Shown: positions 32,041-43,544 of the stretch, one piece after another
How positions within the stretch are numbered: the stretch's first letter is position 1
Layout: each line of letters begins with the position of its first letter
Assembly (NCBI GenBank): GCA_037127315.1
Contig: JBBBDQ010001186.1
Location: 1,564,501-1,628,500 of the forward strand
DNA length: 64,000 nt
Direction: 5' to 3'
From: Ascarosepion bandense
Lineage: Eukaryota > Mollusca > Cephalopoda > Sepiida > Sepiidae
Notes under the pieces: model-generated
What the model was told of the DNA's origin: nothing
Databases searched by the model: none
The model's input: the letters and a program-made list of their open reading frames with translations, nothing else
Translations under genes and position numbers: made by a program

Positions 32041-32559
32041 CTTGCATGCATACATTGGAAGAAAATGATTTACCGCCAGAGTGAACAGATTTGATTATCT
32101 CTCACATGTAATCTGTATGAAAAGTTTAAATTGTGGCTTCACAGGTTATTTAAAACGGTTAAATCTCAGAGTTGGATACTCTCTCATGAGAGTATCTTTT
32201 CACATATGTAAATTTTGGCTGTCAATCAGGACAACAGGTAGGTGGTTACTGTATTGAATTGCAGACATGTGTTGTGGAGGAATTGACTGCATAGGAAATT
32301 AAATTGTTAATAAGTCAGCAGAAAATACAATTTTTCACTACAAGCTTTTTTGGCAATTTATTTTTCTACAAGATGGTGAGGAAGGCATTTAATATCTGAT
32401 TGATCCCTGAATTTAGTAGCATTACCCCTGATTTACCAATCATGAAATGGATTTAGAATGTGAAATTGGTATGTTAACTGTGCATTCTGAAAAGGTTCAA
32501 GTATTTTCTACAGTCATGATTTAAAGGTAGGGCTCTTGCTGTATAGCGGCAACTAAGGA

Positions 32560-33120
32560 GCAGAGGTCAGATGCAGAGCATATAAACAAGCTTTTGTGAC
32601 CACATATGCAGCAGACACTTTCAATACATTTGACCACTTCATAGCAAGGAAACTTTATACTGAATAAAATGTCAATGAATTTTTTAAACTACAGAGCTTG
32701 GCTCATCTGGTTGGCAGACAGTTGACTAAGTGATGGATAGTGCACCCATTTATGTCTGGGCTCCCACAGGACATTAAACAGCTTCTGAGACCATCATCCA
32801 GAATAGAGACTATAACCTTGAAGCAACTTCTAATCCAAGCAAGGGCCATTATCACTGATGATAAAAAATCTGAAGAGTCAATTGCATCATCCATTCAACA
32901 AACATGTGCTGAGATGTCTCCTTGTATGTGCAAGGAAGGCATAATTTGTTTCAGGTGCTCTGGTTTCAACCACTTTGCTCAGGACTGTAAACAAGGACAC
33001 CTGGAGGGGACAGATAAACTGGTGCATAGATCAAACCATAAAGTGTGTTGCTCATTGTAACAAGGTTGGACACATCTTGTCTAAGTCCCAGAGAAAAGGT
33101 TCAAGGGAGGAGACTAATGT
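32560..33120 (+). pseudogene. BEL/Pao-like gag with CCHC zinc knuckles
   Basis: Reads AYKQAFVTTYAADTFNTFDH, FIARKLYTE, then FFKLQSLAHLVGRQLTK before a stop. The open frame 32740-33060 follows: MSGLPQDIKQLLRPSSRIET, TLKQLLIQARAIITD, then CFRCSGFNHFAQDC, a perfect CX2CX4HX4C knuckle. A second, weaker knuckle (AHCNKVGHILSKS) follows past the stop near 33060-33090. The same gag type occurs in the BEL-like element near 59.9-60.2 kb, so it is foreign to the surrounding LINE. Gag would coat the genomic RNA. Confidence 0.75.
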
Positions 33121-33659
33121 TGACATCTCCTACCTGGACAAGTAAAGATTGATGTGCTACCAGTAACTGAAGTGCTCGTAGATGAACAGAAGTGAGTAGG
33201 CCTTAGAGAATCTTGCTGTGAGCAGATCTGTATGCAACCTTTTGTGATGCCAGGAGATGAAGGTGTTGACAGCCGATGCAAGTGATAAGTTTTAGTTTCA
33301 ACTGAAAGCCAGAATCAAAAGACAAGGACAAACTATTAGAGAAGAGTCTCCTTTAACAAATTGTCTTCCTCAAAAACTAAAGTCACTAAAACAGACTGAC
33401 CAACAAAAAAAGTAAACACAGAACAAAGTACCAATTCATATCTCAATTTTCAGCTTCTCCCACTTCAAAACCCTCACTGTTAAAGAAAAATAAGTCCTCT
33501 ACTCAATTCTCCAAGCCACCCATTCCACTATTAGGAAATGATACCTCAGAGCTTTTCTTTAGGTAGTTTAGAGGAGAAGTTCCCACACTAGAAAACCATT
33601 AAACATAAACCAAATTTCACACAGTAATGACAGTAAAGGGTTGCTTAACAAAAGGATAT

Positions 33660-34365
33660 CTTGGAAGTATTGAAGCTTAGAAATCTAAATCTCCAGGCAT
33701 TGATGGTTTGTTCTATGAAGTGTACTGGAAGCTGTTGTCCATGTTTGTCCTCTTACTGGCAATTCTTTTTAACCACTGGCTGATACAGGGAACTATTCTC
33801 TGATGATTCATTAGAAGTGTGGTGCAAGTTCTATGCAAAAACAAATTTAAAGAGGATGGGATTGGTGATTTTTGTCAAATACTTAACAGATGGGATTGGT
33901 GATTTTTATCAATACTTAACAGAAAAGATTTGCAGGTTGTGCTCAGTTGTCTTGTGTCTCAAGAACAGACATGTGTTGTAAATGGTTGGACAATGGAAGA
34001 TAACTTTCACTTGATTTACACAAATGTAAAGAAAGTTGACAGAGAAATCATTCTGTTCTATTTGGGTGAGTCCAAGACTTTTGATAGGGTAGACTATTGT
34101 TTCTTGGAGACCATCTTGTATGCAAACCTCTATACAATGGTAGAAGTGGATCTTGTCCAAATCCATTCGTCAGAGCTGTCCCCTTCCTTCCTTGCTTTAT
34201 GTGCTTGCACTGGAGCTTTCCTGAGATTGTCAGACAGGGGGAAGTACTATATGCTTCTGTGCTTGCTAGCTGTGATGTCAATGGGGTTATGGATGACAAG
34301 GATGAATGCTCATATCACCTGGTTACATTATTCAGCGCCAGCTGAAGTTCAAGATCAGGGATGAG
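33660..34365 (+). pseudogene. Tx1/L1-like LINE reverse transcriptase remnant
   Basis: Starts KSPGIDGLFYEVYWKLLSMF and LFNHWLIQGTI (33690-33800), the fingers of Tx1-type RT. Next are EQTCVVNGWTMEDNFHLI (33965-34020; usual Q-T-C-x-x-x-x-R-S-I-x-D-N-L) and YLGESKTFDRVDYCFLETIL (34056-34115), the first Asp region F-D-R-V-D. After a shift, VRAVPFLPCFMCLH (34165-34210) corresponds to R-Q-G-C-P-L-S-P-L-L. A copy of 34 bases is tandemly duplicated at 33855-33925. The catalytic F-A-D-D box was not found. Three shadow ORFs overlap it on both strands. Confidence 0.75.
33855..33925. repeat. Local tandem duplication, ~35-bp unit
   Basis: GATGGGATTGGTGATTTTTG plus AAATACTTAACAG is repeated once with a T/A change and a small indel, within the LINE RT remnant. 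A simple replication slippage product. Confidence 0.8.
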
Positions 34366-34905
34366 AGATACTTTTTCCGATGACTTTGCTATAAGGAGGA
34401 TGATTGTTGCACAACTAGTGTAAATGAATGGTGCCAGTGCCGTTCTTAGCAACATCGACCCCCACCCACACAATGTGCCTTGCAGCCCCTCTACTCACAG
34501 AATGCAACTTGTGCCCCCTCCCCAAACTTACTGAACCCACAATAAATGGTACTTTAAACAAAATAACATACGCTTGGAATGCAGATATTCCATGATCATG
34601 GAAAAAACGGAAGAAATCGCAGAATTGGTGTTTTGAAGCTATACATTATGAATGCTTTCACAACTTTTAGCTACTTTTTGGTGGTTTCATAGCTATTCAG
34701 TATGTTTCGGCTCTCAATCTTCTACAAGTTTTTTCAAGGAATTTTCAAAAAATTTAAACAAAAAATTTCAAAAGCATTTTGCTACAGAAAGTTTGATATA
34801 CTGTCAAAAATTAAACTTCAGGTGTTTATTTAAAAAATGAAGAGGGGGTGACAGAAAGTGTTGGTATAGAGGTGGGAAAGAAAAAAATCTAATTAAATCA
34901 AAACA

Positions 34906-35073
34906 GTCAGTCAGTTGTGCCATACATGATACACGCTTGGACAGAACATTATCCCACAATAAGTTGCCATTACTTTCTGCGGTAGATTCTTTGCTGACCC
35001 AATCTCTCCTATTATTTAACCCATAACTGGAGGAAAGAGTTGGATTAATACCTTTTCCAAGGGTATTTGTGTG
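34906..35073 (-). mobile_element. tRNA-derived SINE, family 1, 5'-truncated copy
   Basis: Minus strand: the element's 3' end (TTGACTGACTGAC-like) is at 34906 and its body runs to AATACCCTTGG at 35057-35073, so the tRNA-like head is missing. An internal segment of about 35 bases present in the other copies (with AGACATGATCG) is also absent. A perfect 12-bp target-site duplication, TAAATCAAAACA (34894-34905 and 35074-35085), encloses it. This shows that the truncation happened at insertion. Confidence 0.88.
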
Positions 35074-35089
35074 TAAATCAAAACAACAT

Positions 35090-35940
35090 GAGTAGTAACA
35101 GAATGTTGCTAAAAGTAACCAAGTCATTTTAAAATGTCATGATGTAGGAGAAAGTCATTACATGCTAAAAGGCCCCAACACCCCCACTAAGATGCAATAA
35201 ATATAAACTTTATAACTTATAAAGTAAAATTTGTGAAGTTTTTTTAATGCAACTTTTGGTGCTTGTCTGAACTTACCCCAAAACAACAAAATTTATCTCA
35301 TATTTTACAGCAGAAATAGCTTCCTGATTATCTGATAAAAATATTTTACTTCAAAAATAATTTATACACTGCAACCTTCTGTAACAGGTTCGTTGAATAA
35401 TGTGATTATTTCACAAATCCGTTAACAATAACAAACAAAAAGAAATGTCCTGATCTAATGTATCAGCGATACATTTAGTTTTTCATTTGTTTCTTAAAGC
35501 ACATTTTACATTTCTTTAAAATAGAGTTAAGAAAAAAAAATCTACTTAAAATTATGTTGAAGCCAAATTTTCTTTTGTTTTTCAGTTTTTAGTCTGAAAA
35601 AAGTTGACTCAAGTCATGAGAATGAAAATTTAACTGTTTCAATAATAACCAAAAATTCTCTTTTTAGGTAGTTTGATTTTATGGCATTCTATCTATGCAC
35701 CCCCCCACCCTTTATATCTTTTGAACATTCTTTTCACTACCAGTTCAGAAACATGTAAAATGAAAAAGAAAGAACTGACATCAATGTCTTAGATTTACTC
35801 ACATAGGTGTGAAAAACTTTGAAATCAAGTAGATGCTCACAAAAACTAAGAGGAGGGGTTAACTTGTGATATACTTAATGATTGGTCTAAATTGATCAAC
35901 AGCAGACAGAACTTTTCTGTCTGTCTGTGTTTGAGAAGTT
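35090..35940. other. AT-rich stretch without recognised gene
   Basis: No motif recognised between the truncated SINE and LINE copy 5. Confidence 0.5.
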
Positions 35941-35949
35941 TTACCAACA

Positions 35950-37277
35950 GAAATGTTATTTCGATCATTTAGGCTTCTATCAAAGACTCACATTATTGAG
36001 CTCTCTAGAGAGGAAAATTTTAAAAACAATTACCACTTGACCATCACTGAGTATATATACCAGGCTCTCGACAAGAATGGCGAAGCTCGAACTGTTGCCC
36101 TGGATATTTCCAAAGCGTTTGACAGAGTCTGGTATGCTGGCCTTCTACACAAGCTGCGGAGCTATGGTATAACTGGACATTTGTTTGATCTAATCTAGTC
36201 ATTCCTCTGAAATTGCACAATGAAGGTAGTATTGAATGAACATGCCTCCCAAAATTACCATATGAATGTGGGGGTCCCTTAAGGCTCTGTTCTAGGTCCT
36301 ATGCTTTTTCTGATCTACATTAATAGTCTCCCTGATGCTATAAAATCCCAAGTAGGCATGTACGCTGATGACACCACTGTTTACTCTCACCTCAATCAAA
36401 AATCGGCTTGTAAATTTTAATGCTTCTAAAACGAAGCTGCTATCTATTAACCATCATAGACAATCGCTCAATACTCCCCATTAGTATGGAACAGGCTAGC
36501 CTCCCTGAGAGTAAAACACTATGCCTCCTTGACTTCACACTCTCAGCGGACCTCAAGTGGAATGACTATATCAAATCCATTGTTAAATCTGCTGCTAAGA
36601 AAGTCGGTTCACTATGCAGGGCCAGGAAGTTTTTCCCGTCCATCCTGCACATATATAAATCTACTATCCGCTCGTACATTGAATACTGCTGCCACATCTA
36701 GTTGGGTGCCCCTGCTATTCACCTTGGGGTTCTTGACAAAATTCAATGGAAAATCTGTAATGTGATCGATACCAACTTGGCAGCTCGGCTGCAGTCGTTA
36801 TCTCACTGGCATGACGTGGCTTCCCTGCGCCTCTTCTATAAATACTTTCACGGCTTCTGCTCCAATGAACTTAGATCACTAGTGCCTCCTAGGTATGAAT
36901 CTACACAAGCTACTAGATTAGCAACTAGGTCCCACCCTTAGTGAAACCGATAAAATATAATTGCAATTTCTACTCTAACAGCTTCTTTTCACACACTTCC
37001 CGCCTGTGGAATTCCCTTCCATATACTTGCTTCCCCCACAGCTACAATCTCCAGGAATTTAAATATAAAATCAATAGACATCTTCTAACTCGTATCCATT
37101 CTCTCAAGCTCTTTTTTTCATCTACTCCACTCCCCATTCTCAGTATTCTCATCCGTCTATTACCCTTCTAACATTTCCTATAACTAATCCCTCTTTCTCA
37201 TCACTTTCCCCTATGTAACCCCCTGCACAACAGTGGCAGTAGAATGCCTTGCTTGGGGTTAAATGATTAAAAAAATT
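35950..37277 (+). mobile_element. Jockey/CR1-like LINE, best-preserved 3' copy (copy 5)
   Basis: Starts in the RT fingers/palm: EYIYQALDKNGEARTVALDI, SKAFDRVWYAGLLHKLRSYG (36050-36180) with the first Asp. After shifts come [20 protein letters not shown] (36268-36330) and [11 protein letters not shown] (36358-36390), with the catalytic Asp pair intact. The open frames 36420-36701, 36702-36941 and 36941-37171 then give KTKLL, VGSLCRARKFFPS, ILHIYKSTIRSYIEYCCHI, GAPAIHLGVLDKIQ, ASLRLFYKYFHGF and SRLWNSLPYTCFPHSYNLQE to the C-terminus. The 3' UTR has CCCCCTGCACAACAGTGGC, TGCCTTGCTTGGGG and AAAAAA. It lacks ORF1, endonuclease and the RT N-terminus. It is fairly young by its open frames. Confidence 0.9.
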
Positions 37278-37374
37278 CAGTGATTTATGCATTACTCTTC
37301 ATCAATGAATTATTTCGGTGACTGGAATGGGTATACACTGCTTGTATATGAATTTCCCTTTTTTGATTCCATAT

Positions 37375-37510
37375 GCCTATGGCTTAGGGGTTAGTGACTC
37401 TGACTAACACCAAATTGGTTGAGTTTCAATCCCAACCAGAAGCAAGTGGATGTCTAGCCACACTGATGAGCTGTGATACAGCAAAGCAGGCTTGTATGTG
37501 GATGACTAAT
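37375..37510 (+). mobile_element. tRNA-derived SINE, family 2
   Basis: Head with an A-box-like TATGGCTTAGGGGT near 37378 and a B-box-like GAGTTTCAATCCCA near 37423. The body is CACTGATGAGCTGTGATACA then GCAAAGCAG..TGTGGATGAC, followed by a short TA run and a GA run. The second copy, 40237-40380, lies in the opposite orientation and aligns with it over its whole length. Both end with GGATGAC followed by a TA run, so a TA-rich tail is a property of the family. Confidence 0.75.
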
Positions 37511-37532
37511 ATATATATGAGAGAGAGAGTGA
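37508..37532. repeat. Compound (TA)n(GA)n microsatellite at the SINE tail
   Basis: TAATATATATATGA then GAGAGAGAGTGAGA, directly after the SINE family 2 body. Confidence 0.8.
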
Positions 37533-40215
37533 GACATGTTAATAGATGTCTATTTCAACATACAAGTATGATAATAATTTTCCAGTTAATCTAAATAATT
37601 ATTTTGTTAATTTTTTTTTTCATTACAATAGATCTATGGAGCCAAAGAACCTTGTGGCTTCCTGTGGCCTTTCAGCCCCTAGGGAACTCCCCACAACCGC
37701 AATTGCAGGGGTCCTAAGCACAACCCTGAATAGTACTAATCTCAAGTGTCATTTTGAGCTGAACTTGTTTTTTGTCTACATATTCCCACCAGATTTTTCA
37801 CTCAACTAGCTATTTTCATTCACATCCTGGGGTTTGTTTTATGCAACTAAAAACATACTTTTTTACCCTCTTACACTTTCTGTGTATTTGTAAATATAGA
37901 AGCATTAAGCTAGGATTTCCTAGAAAGTATGTTGTTTTGGTGATTATGGTGAAAAGATTATTAAAAGTGTAATTGGGTCAGTGGATGTGACTAAATAAGT
38001 TTAAAAACATTGATCACAAGCCTCCTCATTCTCAGCCTTGTACCACATTTCATGCATTTTTATTTACATGAGTAGATATTCATTCATTCCCCAAGGATTG
38101 GAACCAACATGTGTAAGGACTTTCTGCAAATAATGGTTGGTTGCTTGTATCCGTGGATGCCTGTCTACTAGGGTAGCTAGCCAATCAATGTTGCAGAAAC
38201 CTGCTCAAGCATATTTGTGTTTGTTCAACAGCAACAGTGGTAGGATTTTTAAGAATATAAATTTTCTCTATTAGTATTTGATAAACTTTTATTAGGTTAA
38301 GGTTGCTAAATACTGCTTTATTCTGAATATGATACTGGATATCTGTAAGGTTTAGTGACTGAATTTACAGCTATGTAATCTCTACAATCTATAGATCACC
38401 ATGGATAAGGGAATTATATCATGTAGAAAAACTTGGCTTTAGATGCCTTAAGTGTGTCAGCTAACTCTGTTTTAGCCACCTTAAGTTTGTCAGTGGGTTT
38501 ACTATGAATGTATGTGACTATCCATGTCTCTATGTGATACTGTATAGGCGTTTTATGCACTTGAAGTCCAAATATTGTGAGCAGATTTAAATATATTGGA
38601 TATGCTTCAACTTTATTTACAATGAGGAAAATGACAGCAGCTCTAAAAGTGAACATTATCATTGGGTCTATTTAACATCTTTTTTGAAGATCTAGTAATA
38701 GGAATAATTATGTAGAAAAAAGTGATTTTTGAATGGTACTTTATTGCCTAATTTGGTCAGAACAAGCTTTTATAGTTGAAGGAAGATGTGGCATAATATG
38801 CTGTCATACTTATAATTGCCAGTTAATTATTGGAGTTTTCAAAAAGTAACAAGTTTTTGAGTTACTCAGGACTTAAGCAGGGAGAATTTGCTCAAAACAC
38901 AATAACCCTTCCGAAGGGAAAGGAAAGAGAAACATCCCAAGGAAGATAAAGAGTTAGAGAAATTATAACTATCTTTCATAATGTTAAACTAAATGATTGG
39001 TATGACTTGTAAAATTCTGTCAGCAGAAAAGGCCTCAGAACTGCTAATAACTGTAGTTTTAGAAAAATGTATTTTGTAACAAAATGATAGATGTAAAAAT
39101 GAAAATATCCATCACATACTGATAATACAACTGGTTTTTTATTTTTCTTTTCTTAAGGAAAAAGAAACTTTTTACAAGAAAAAGACCTCATGTTAAAGAC
39201 AACCAGAGATTAAACTGAGTTAACACATGTCCTATTTACTCTAACATCAAAACAAATATTCTTTTTAATTTATTTACTCATGTTAGAGAAGGTTGCATGA
39301 AATTTAAGAATATATTTTTTTTCTGTGATAATGAATTTATACAAAAATATCCTCTTATACTCATAAAATTTAAGAAAGAAAATAACCTGTTTTCATTAAT
39401 AGAACAAAAGGTTCTTAAAAAAAAATACACTGTAAGGGAAGACTATATATTATCTTTTGGTGTCACTATTGCTGAAGATTTACCTGATAATGCTTACATA
39501 TTCAGAAGTAAAAAATGTTTAAAAATCATGGTTAATATCATTAATATACTATAATAATACCATTTAAATAGAACTATAAGTTTCTGTTTCCATATAGAAA
39601 ACTGGAGAGACGCATTCCTAAGAATGCGGATGCACATGATTGCTTAATTTTTGGCTTCTATTAAATCATGTTTGTGACATGTCTTTTAAGCTGAAATCAC
39701 TTTTTAATCCTCTGAAATCATCTTTGGCAATTTCTTTCATTTAAATAGACTTTTCCAATTGCATTTGTAGCATTGTCTTTTCTGAACATTACAGGTCATA
39801 TGTTTTTTTGTAGAAACGTTCATCTTTAGGAAAGCTAATTTTGTAACTAAGTTGAACTATATATACTGTTATGACATCTTCTTGTAAATCTGTATAAACA
39901 TAATAGCATGTATTTTTATCATTTTAGGCATTTAAAAATATCACTGCATAGGGTGTTAACTAGTTTAAATCTTTTAGATATTTCTTCATTTTTTAACTTA
40001 ATGCTGTCATATTTCTATTTCATATTATCTCATAAATATTCATTATAAAAATACTATTGAAATAGATATATCCAGTACCAACAATATCTAACAGGAATTA
40101 TAGTAACAAGTTTTATTTATATATTTCCTATTTTGTGTATTTTGTAATTTTTGGTTAATCATGTGACTTTAGTGATTATATATGTGTATATATAATTTGA
40201 CAACAATATCTGATT
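37533..40215. other. AT-rich stretch without recognised gene
   Basis: About 2.7 kb. ORFs at 37546-37809, 37772-37972, 38414-38662 (minus) and 39297-39554 have no recognised features. One stretch near 37630-37740 (GGAGCCAAAGAACC...) is richer in GC than its surroundings but unidentified. Confidence 0.5.
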
Positions 40216-40217
40216 TT

Positions 40218-40236
40218 TATATATATATATATATAT
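40218..40236. repeat. (TA)n run at the SINE family 2 tail
   Basis: Nine to ten TA units directly following the 3' end of the minus-strand SINE at 40237. Confidence 0.85.
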
Positions 40237-40380
40237 AGTCATCCGCAGACAGATGCGTTTCGCTGTATCACAGCTCACCAGTATTGTTAGGCAGCCGATT
40301 GCCTTTTACCCAGGATTGAAAACCCAACTAAATTGGTGTCAGTCGGTGATTCTACCTCTGAGCTATGGACGCTCGACATG
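40237..40380 (-). mobile_element. tRNA-derived SINE, family 2
   Basis: On the minus strand: CATAGCTCAGAGGTAGAATC (A-box-like TAGCTCAGAGG) near 40366 and GGGTTTTCAATCCTGG (B-box-like) near 40316. The body has GGTGAGCTGTGATACAGCG and CTGTCTGCGGATGAC, then a TA run. It aligns with 37375-37510. The head looks more like a tRNA here than in the other copy. It is not a tRNA gene, because no acceptor stem can be formed and the body runs on. Confidence 0.8.
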
Positions 40381-41887
40381 TAGATTAAAATGTGACAAAA
40401 ACCTGATACTGGTTTAGATCATAATATAACTGATCAAGTCTAATTGAAAGCATTTTTGTCTTTTATGTGATTTTAATGCATTTATAGTGTTTTATGTTTT
40501 TCTTTTGCACTTTTTTCTTCTTGATTAACCCCTTATTTGTATAGTTTTAGTAAAACAAGATTTTTTAAAATGTGTTTAAAAATTAGCCCTAATGTAGTTT
40601 TTTGATTTATGCATTTTTAGGATGCTGTTATCAAAAAAACATTTTTCTTTAATTTTGTTTAGATTAAAATGTAACAAAGAAATTTAAAGAAAATCACTCA
40701 ATTCTTTTCAGTTGTTTCTCATTTTTTCATTTTTTTGTTGTTGTTCTAAAATAGATTACAGATTGTTTTGTTTCTGGAGTAATGCATATTCTGGTATATA
40801 ACATAATGGAAATTCAAACCTTCTGCTTGCAGACATCTTTTTAACTTGGCTCTGCTGAATATTAACTGGAGGTGGATGTGATGAGAGTATTGTTTCTGTA
40901 ACCTGTAATGCTAAGTATCTTTACAGGATACTTTGAAGAAACAACCTTTAGAATACTAACATTAAAACCAACCATCTAATTTAGACCTCTTCAAACACTG
41001 GCCTTGTAAGAAAGAAATGCTTGATAAAGTGATTTCCATTTTACTTTCTGTAAACAACATTTTTGAGGAAGATTATGATGACCCTTATAGATGCTGTAAT
41101 AATAAAGAATCATACTGTATAATATAATACCATCCCAAAAATAATGCATCATATTTTATTATGTTAGTAATATAACAGTAGAGATTAAATCTTTACTCCT
41201 CTAATCAATATTTTTTTGTCTTACTACAGATAGATGCTAAGCAGGAGTCTGGCAAAATTACTATTGAATGTTATGTATGAAACAAAGTTATATCACTGAA
41301 TTTTTTCATGTAAAATAAATTGCACCCACTGACAGTCATCAACACTTGCTGTGTAGGGTGTAATACTAGAGAAAATGGCTTACCTTATGGATGAAAGCAA
41401 ATTCCAATATATGTCATTTGTAAAGTACTCCAAAAAGAAAATGGCAGCCTTATGAGTCATATATTTAAGAAAAAGTCAGATAGACTTTCACAAAAATCTC
41501 TTTTAACATATTCAAATTTGAACTGTCAATCAATCTGTAAAAAGTACTTAAAGAGGCTACAGAGAGAAGTGCAACTATGGCAGCAAACAGGAGATAGCTT
41601 GACTTACACTACTTTGAAGATTGGTGTAAACAGATTATGAAACTTTATTACAAGCCAGAAGAAACTGACTATATAAGTAATGTATTATGTGTAGAAAAGC
41701 ATGTTGCCTTTTCTTATACAGATTTTAATAAATGCAACATATCACTAGCAAGAATGTGTAGCCAATGGTAATGATGGTTGAAAAATAGTGTTTTGTAGTT
41801 GGAAACTTGCTTCATCTAATGGTGTTTTTATTTTTCCTGTATGTATTTGTTGTATTTTCTATAGAAATAAAGGATATTACCTTCATG

Positions 41888-41927
<40 letters not shown>

Positions 41928-43544
41928 GTATCAGGAATTCTATAACTAGAATACGAATATAACTTTAGATATACTTGCTTTTATACTTGAAAAGTATGTT
42001 TTTGATGTATCATGCTGGTTAATAGATTGGTTCTCACTATTGCTAAAATCATTGAGTTGGTCTATTTACTTTACTTTGTTGGTACATATGCTTAAATAAG
42101 CAGAACAGACTACCATATGGTCATAGAAGTTTTGTTACACAAAGATTGACAATATAATTCATAGTACATATACTACTGGGTAAAGATTCATTAAAATTAT
42201 CTGTAGGTTCATGTTTTTTCTACTTAAAACATAATGTAAGCAGCAAGACTCTTCTAAAAATCAGTTAATACACCATTTCTAGAGAAAAATGATAAAAATC
42301 TTTGTATGAGCAAGGCTAAACTAAACCACAAACATACACAAGAAAGTCTGGGTAGAGAACTTTTTCTTATAGTTGTGATGTTTTGAAACTATAATAATGA
42401 CCATAGATTTGGTTTATGCTATTTGTTGGCTTCATTCTCCATCAGAGTGGAGTGACCAAGGTATGAGTTACTATTTTGAATGAGTAACTGTTGAAACTCT
42501 TTGTAATTTATAAAAAAGTATGTAGTTAGTATATTTTTATAAACTCATTAATCTCTTGTAGAATATAAGCATTGATACGTTTGAGGAAGATCAATGATAA
42601 GTCTATTTTTATATTATAAAGAAATTATTGAAGTACAAAGATGATTTTTATGGCATATTCACAATTACTGAGACAATATCTTTTTATGGCAGCTATTATA
42701 TAACATACAAGACTGATCTTTCTCACCAGTAGGCAAAATATATACTGTTAAGCTTTATGCTTATAAGGCAAAAATAATAATAGTAAGAAATAATATGAAT
42801 GATTCTTTATTCAGTTAATTCTATTTTTGATTGCACTCTTAGTTGTTGAAAGTTACTGGTGTTATCTTAAAAGCTTTTCTACCTACTATCATTCAGGATT
42901 ACATTTATTCTTGTCATATTTATTAATAGAAAATCTGTTTCACAAGTATGTTACTTTTTTTCTAAGATATAGCATTTTATACATCCAACTGTCCTAATAC
43001 ATGATTAAGCACTTGTCACTTGGAAAGATGATTGTAACCTCTTTGCATGATAGATCAATACTAAAAATACCAAAAATATACTTGCTTTATCTACATACAT
43101 GCTACTTTAATAGTTTCCCACTTGGAGTTTTGGAATTGTTATGCTGAACTCAAATGTTGTTTCTTTAGCATTAAAAAATAATTTAACTTACTACATAGCA
43201 TAGCTTTGTATTAACTGGCTTTTACTCTTCATCCATAGCTTCATCATACTGGCATTCAAGCTACATCTACATTAAAGATTATTTTCTGACAATTTTTTGT
43301 CTGCATGAGCAGTGTTTATATATTGTTCATTTTTATCTACTGTTAAGATTTCTTTGAAAAAGCCTTTTACATTCAATCTTTATATATCTGGGGGGAGAGA
43401 GAGAGTGTTTCTTCAAGGTAACTCCATTTTTAAAAATCTATATTTTACACGATTTTTATTTTGACAGGTGTAGAGAATTGTTATGTATTGTAGATATGAA
43501 TTTAGTAGATGGGTGTGATAACGTTTACTTTTTTTTTGTTATAT
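40381..43544. other. AT-rich stretch without recognised gene
   Basis: About 3.2 kb of low-complexity and unique-looking DNA; only the microsatellite at 41889 stands out. The ORF 41452-41640 has no recognised features. Confidence 0.5.
41889..41922. repeat. (TA)n microsatellite
   Basis: Seventeen TA units without a recognisable SINE body on either side. Confidence 0.9.

Larger units (their letters stand above)
31490..34380 (+). mobile_element. Tx1/L1-like LINE, degenerate, with a foreign gag inside
   Basis: RT motifs of a Tx1/L1-type LINE lie at 33690-34365. A probable ORF1 remnant lies at 31790-32010 and a probable ORF1 C-terminal piece at 33460-33570. Between them an unrelated LTR-type gag occupies about 32560-33120. 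The simplest reading is one LINE copy split by an LTR element fragment, but separate insertions side by side are also possible. All frames are broken. Confidence 0.55.

Noticed and set aside
39297..39554. 85-codon ORF as a possible host exon
   Set aside because: No recognisable domain and no convincing splice-site arrangement; AT-rich composition explains its length.
40300..40380. Possible tRNA gene on the minus strand
   Set aside because: A- and B-box-like sequences are present but no acceptor stem can be formed, and the element continues into a body shared with the copy at 37.4 kb; it is a SINE head.
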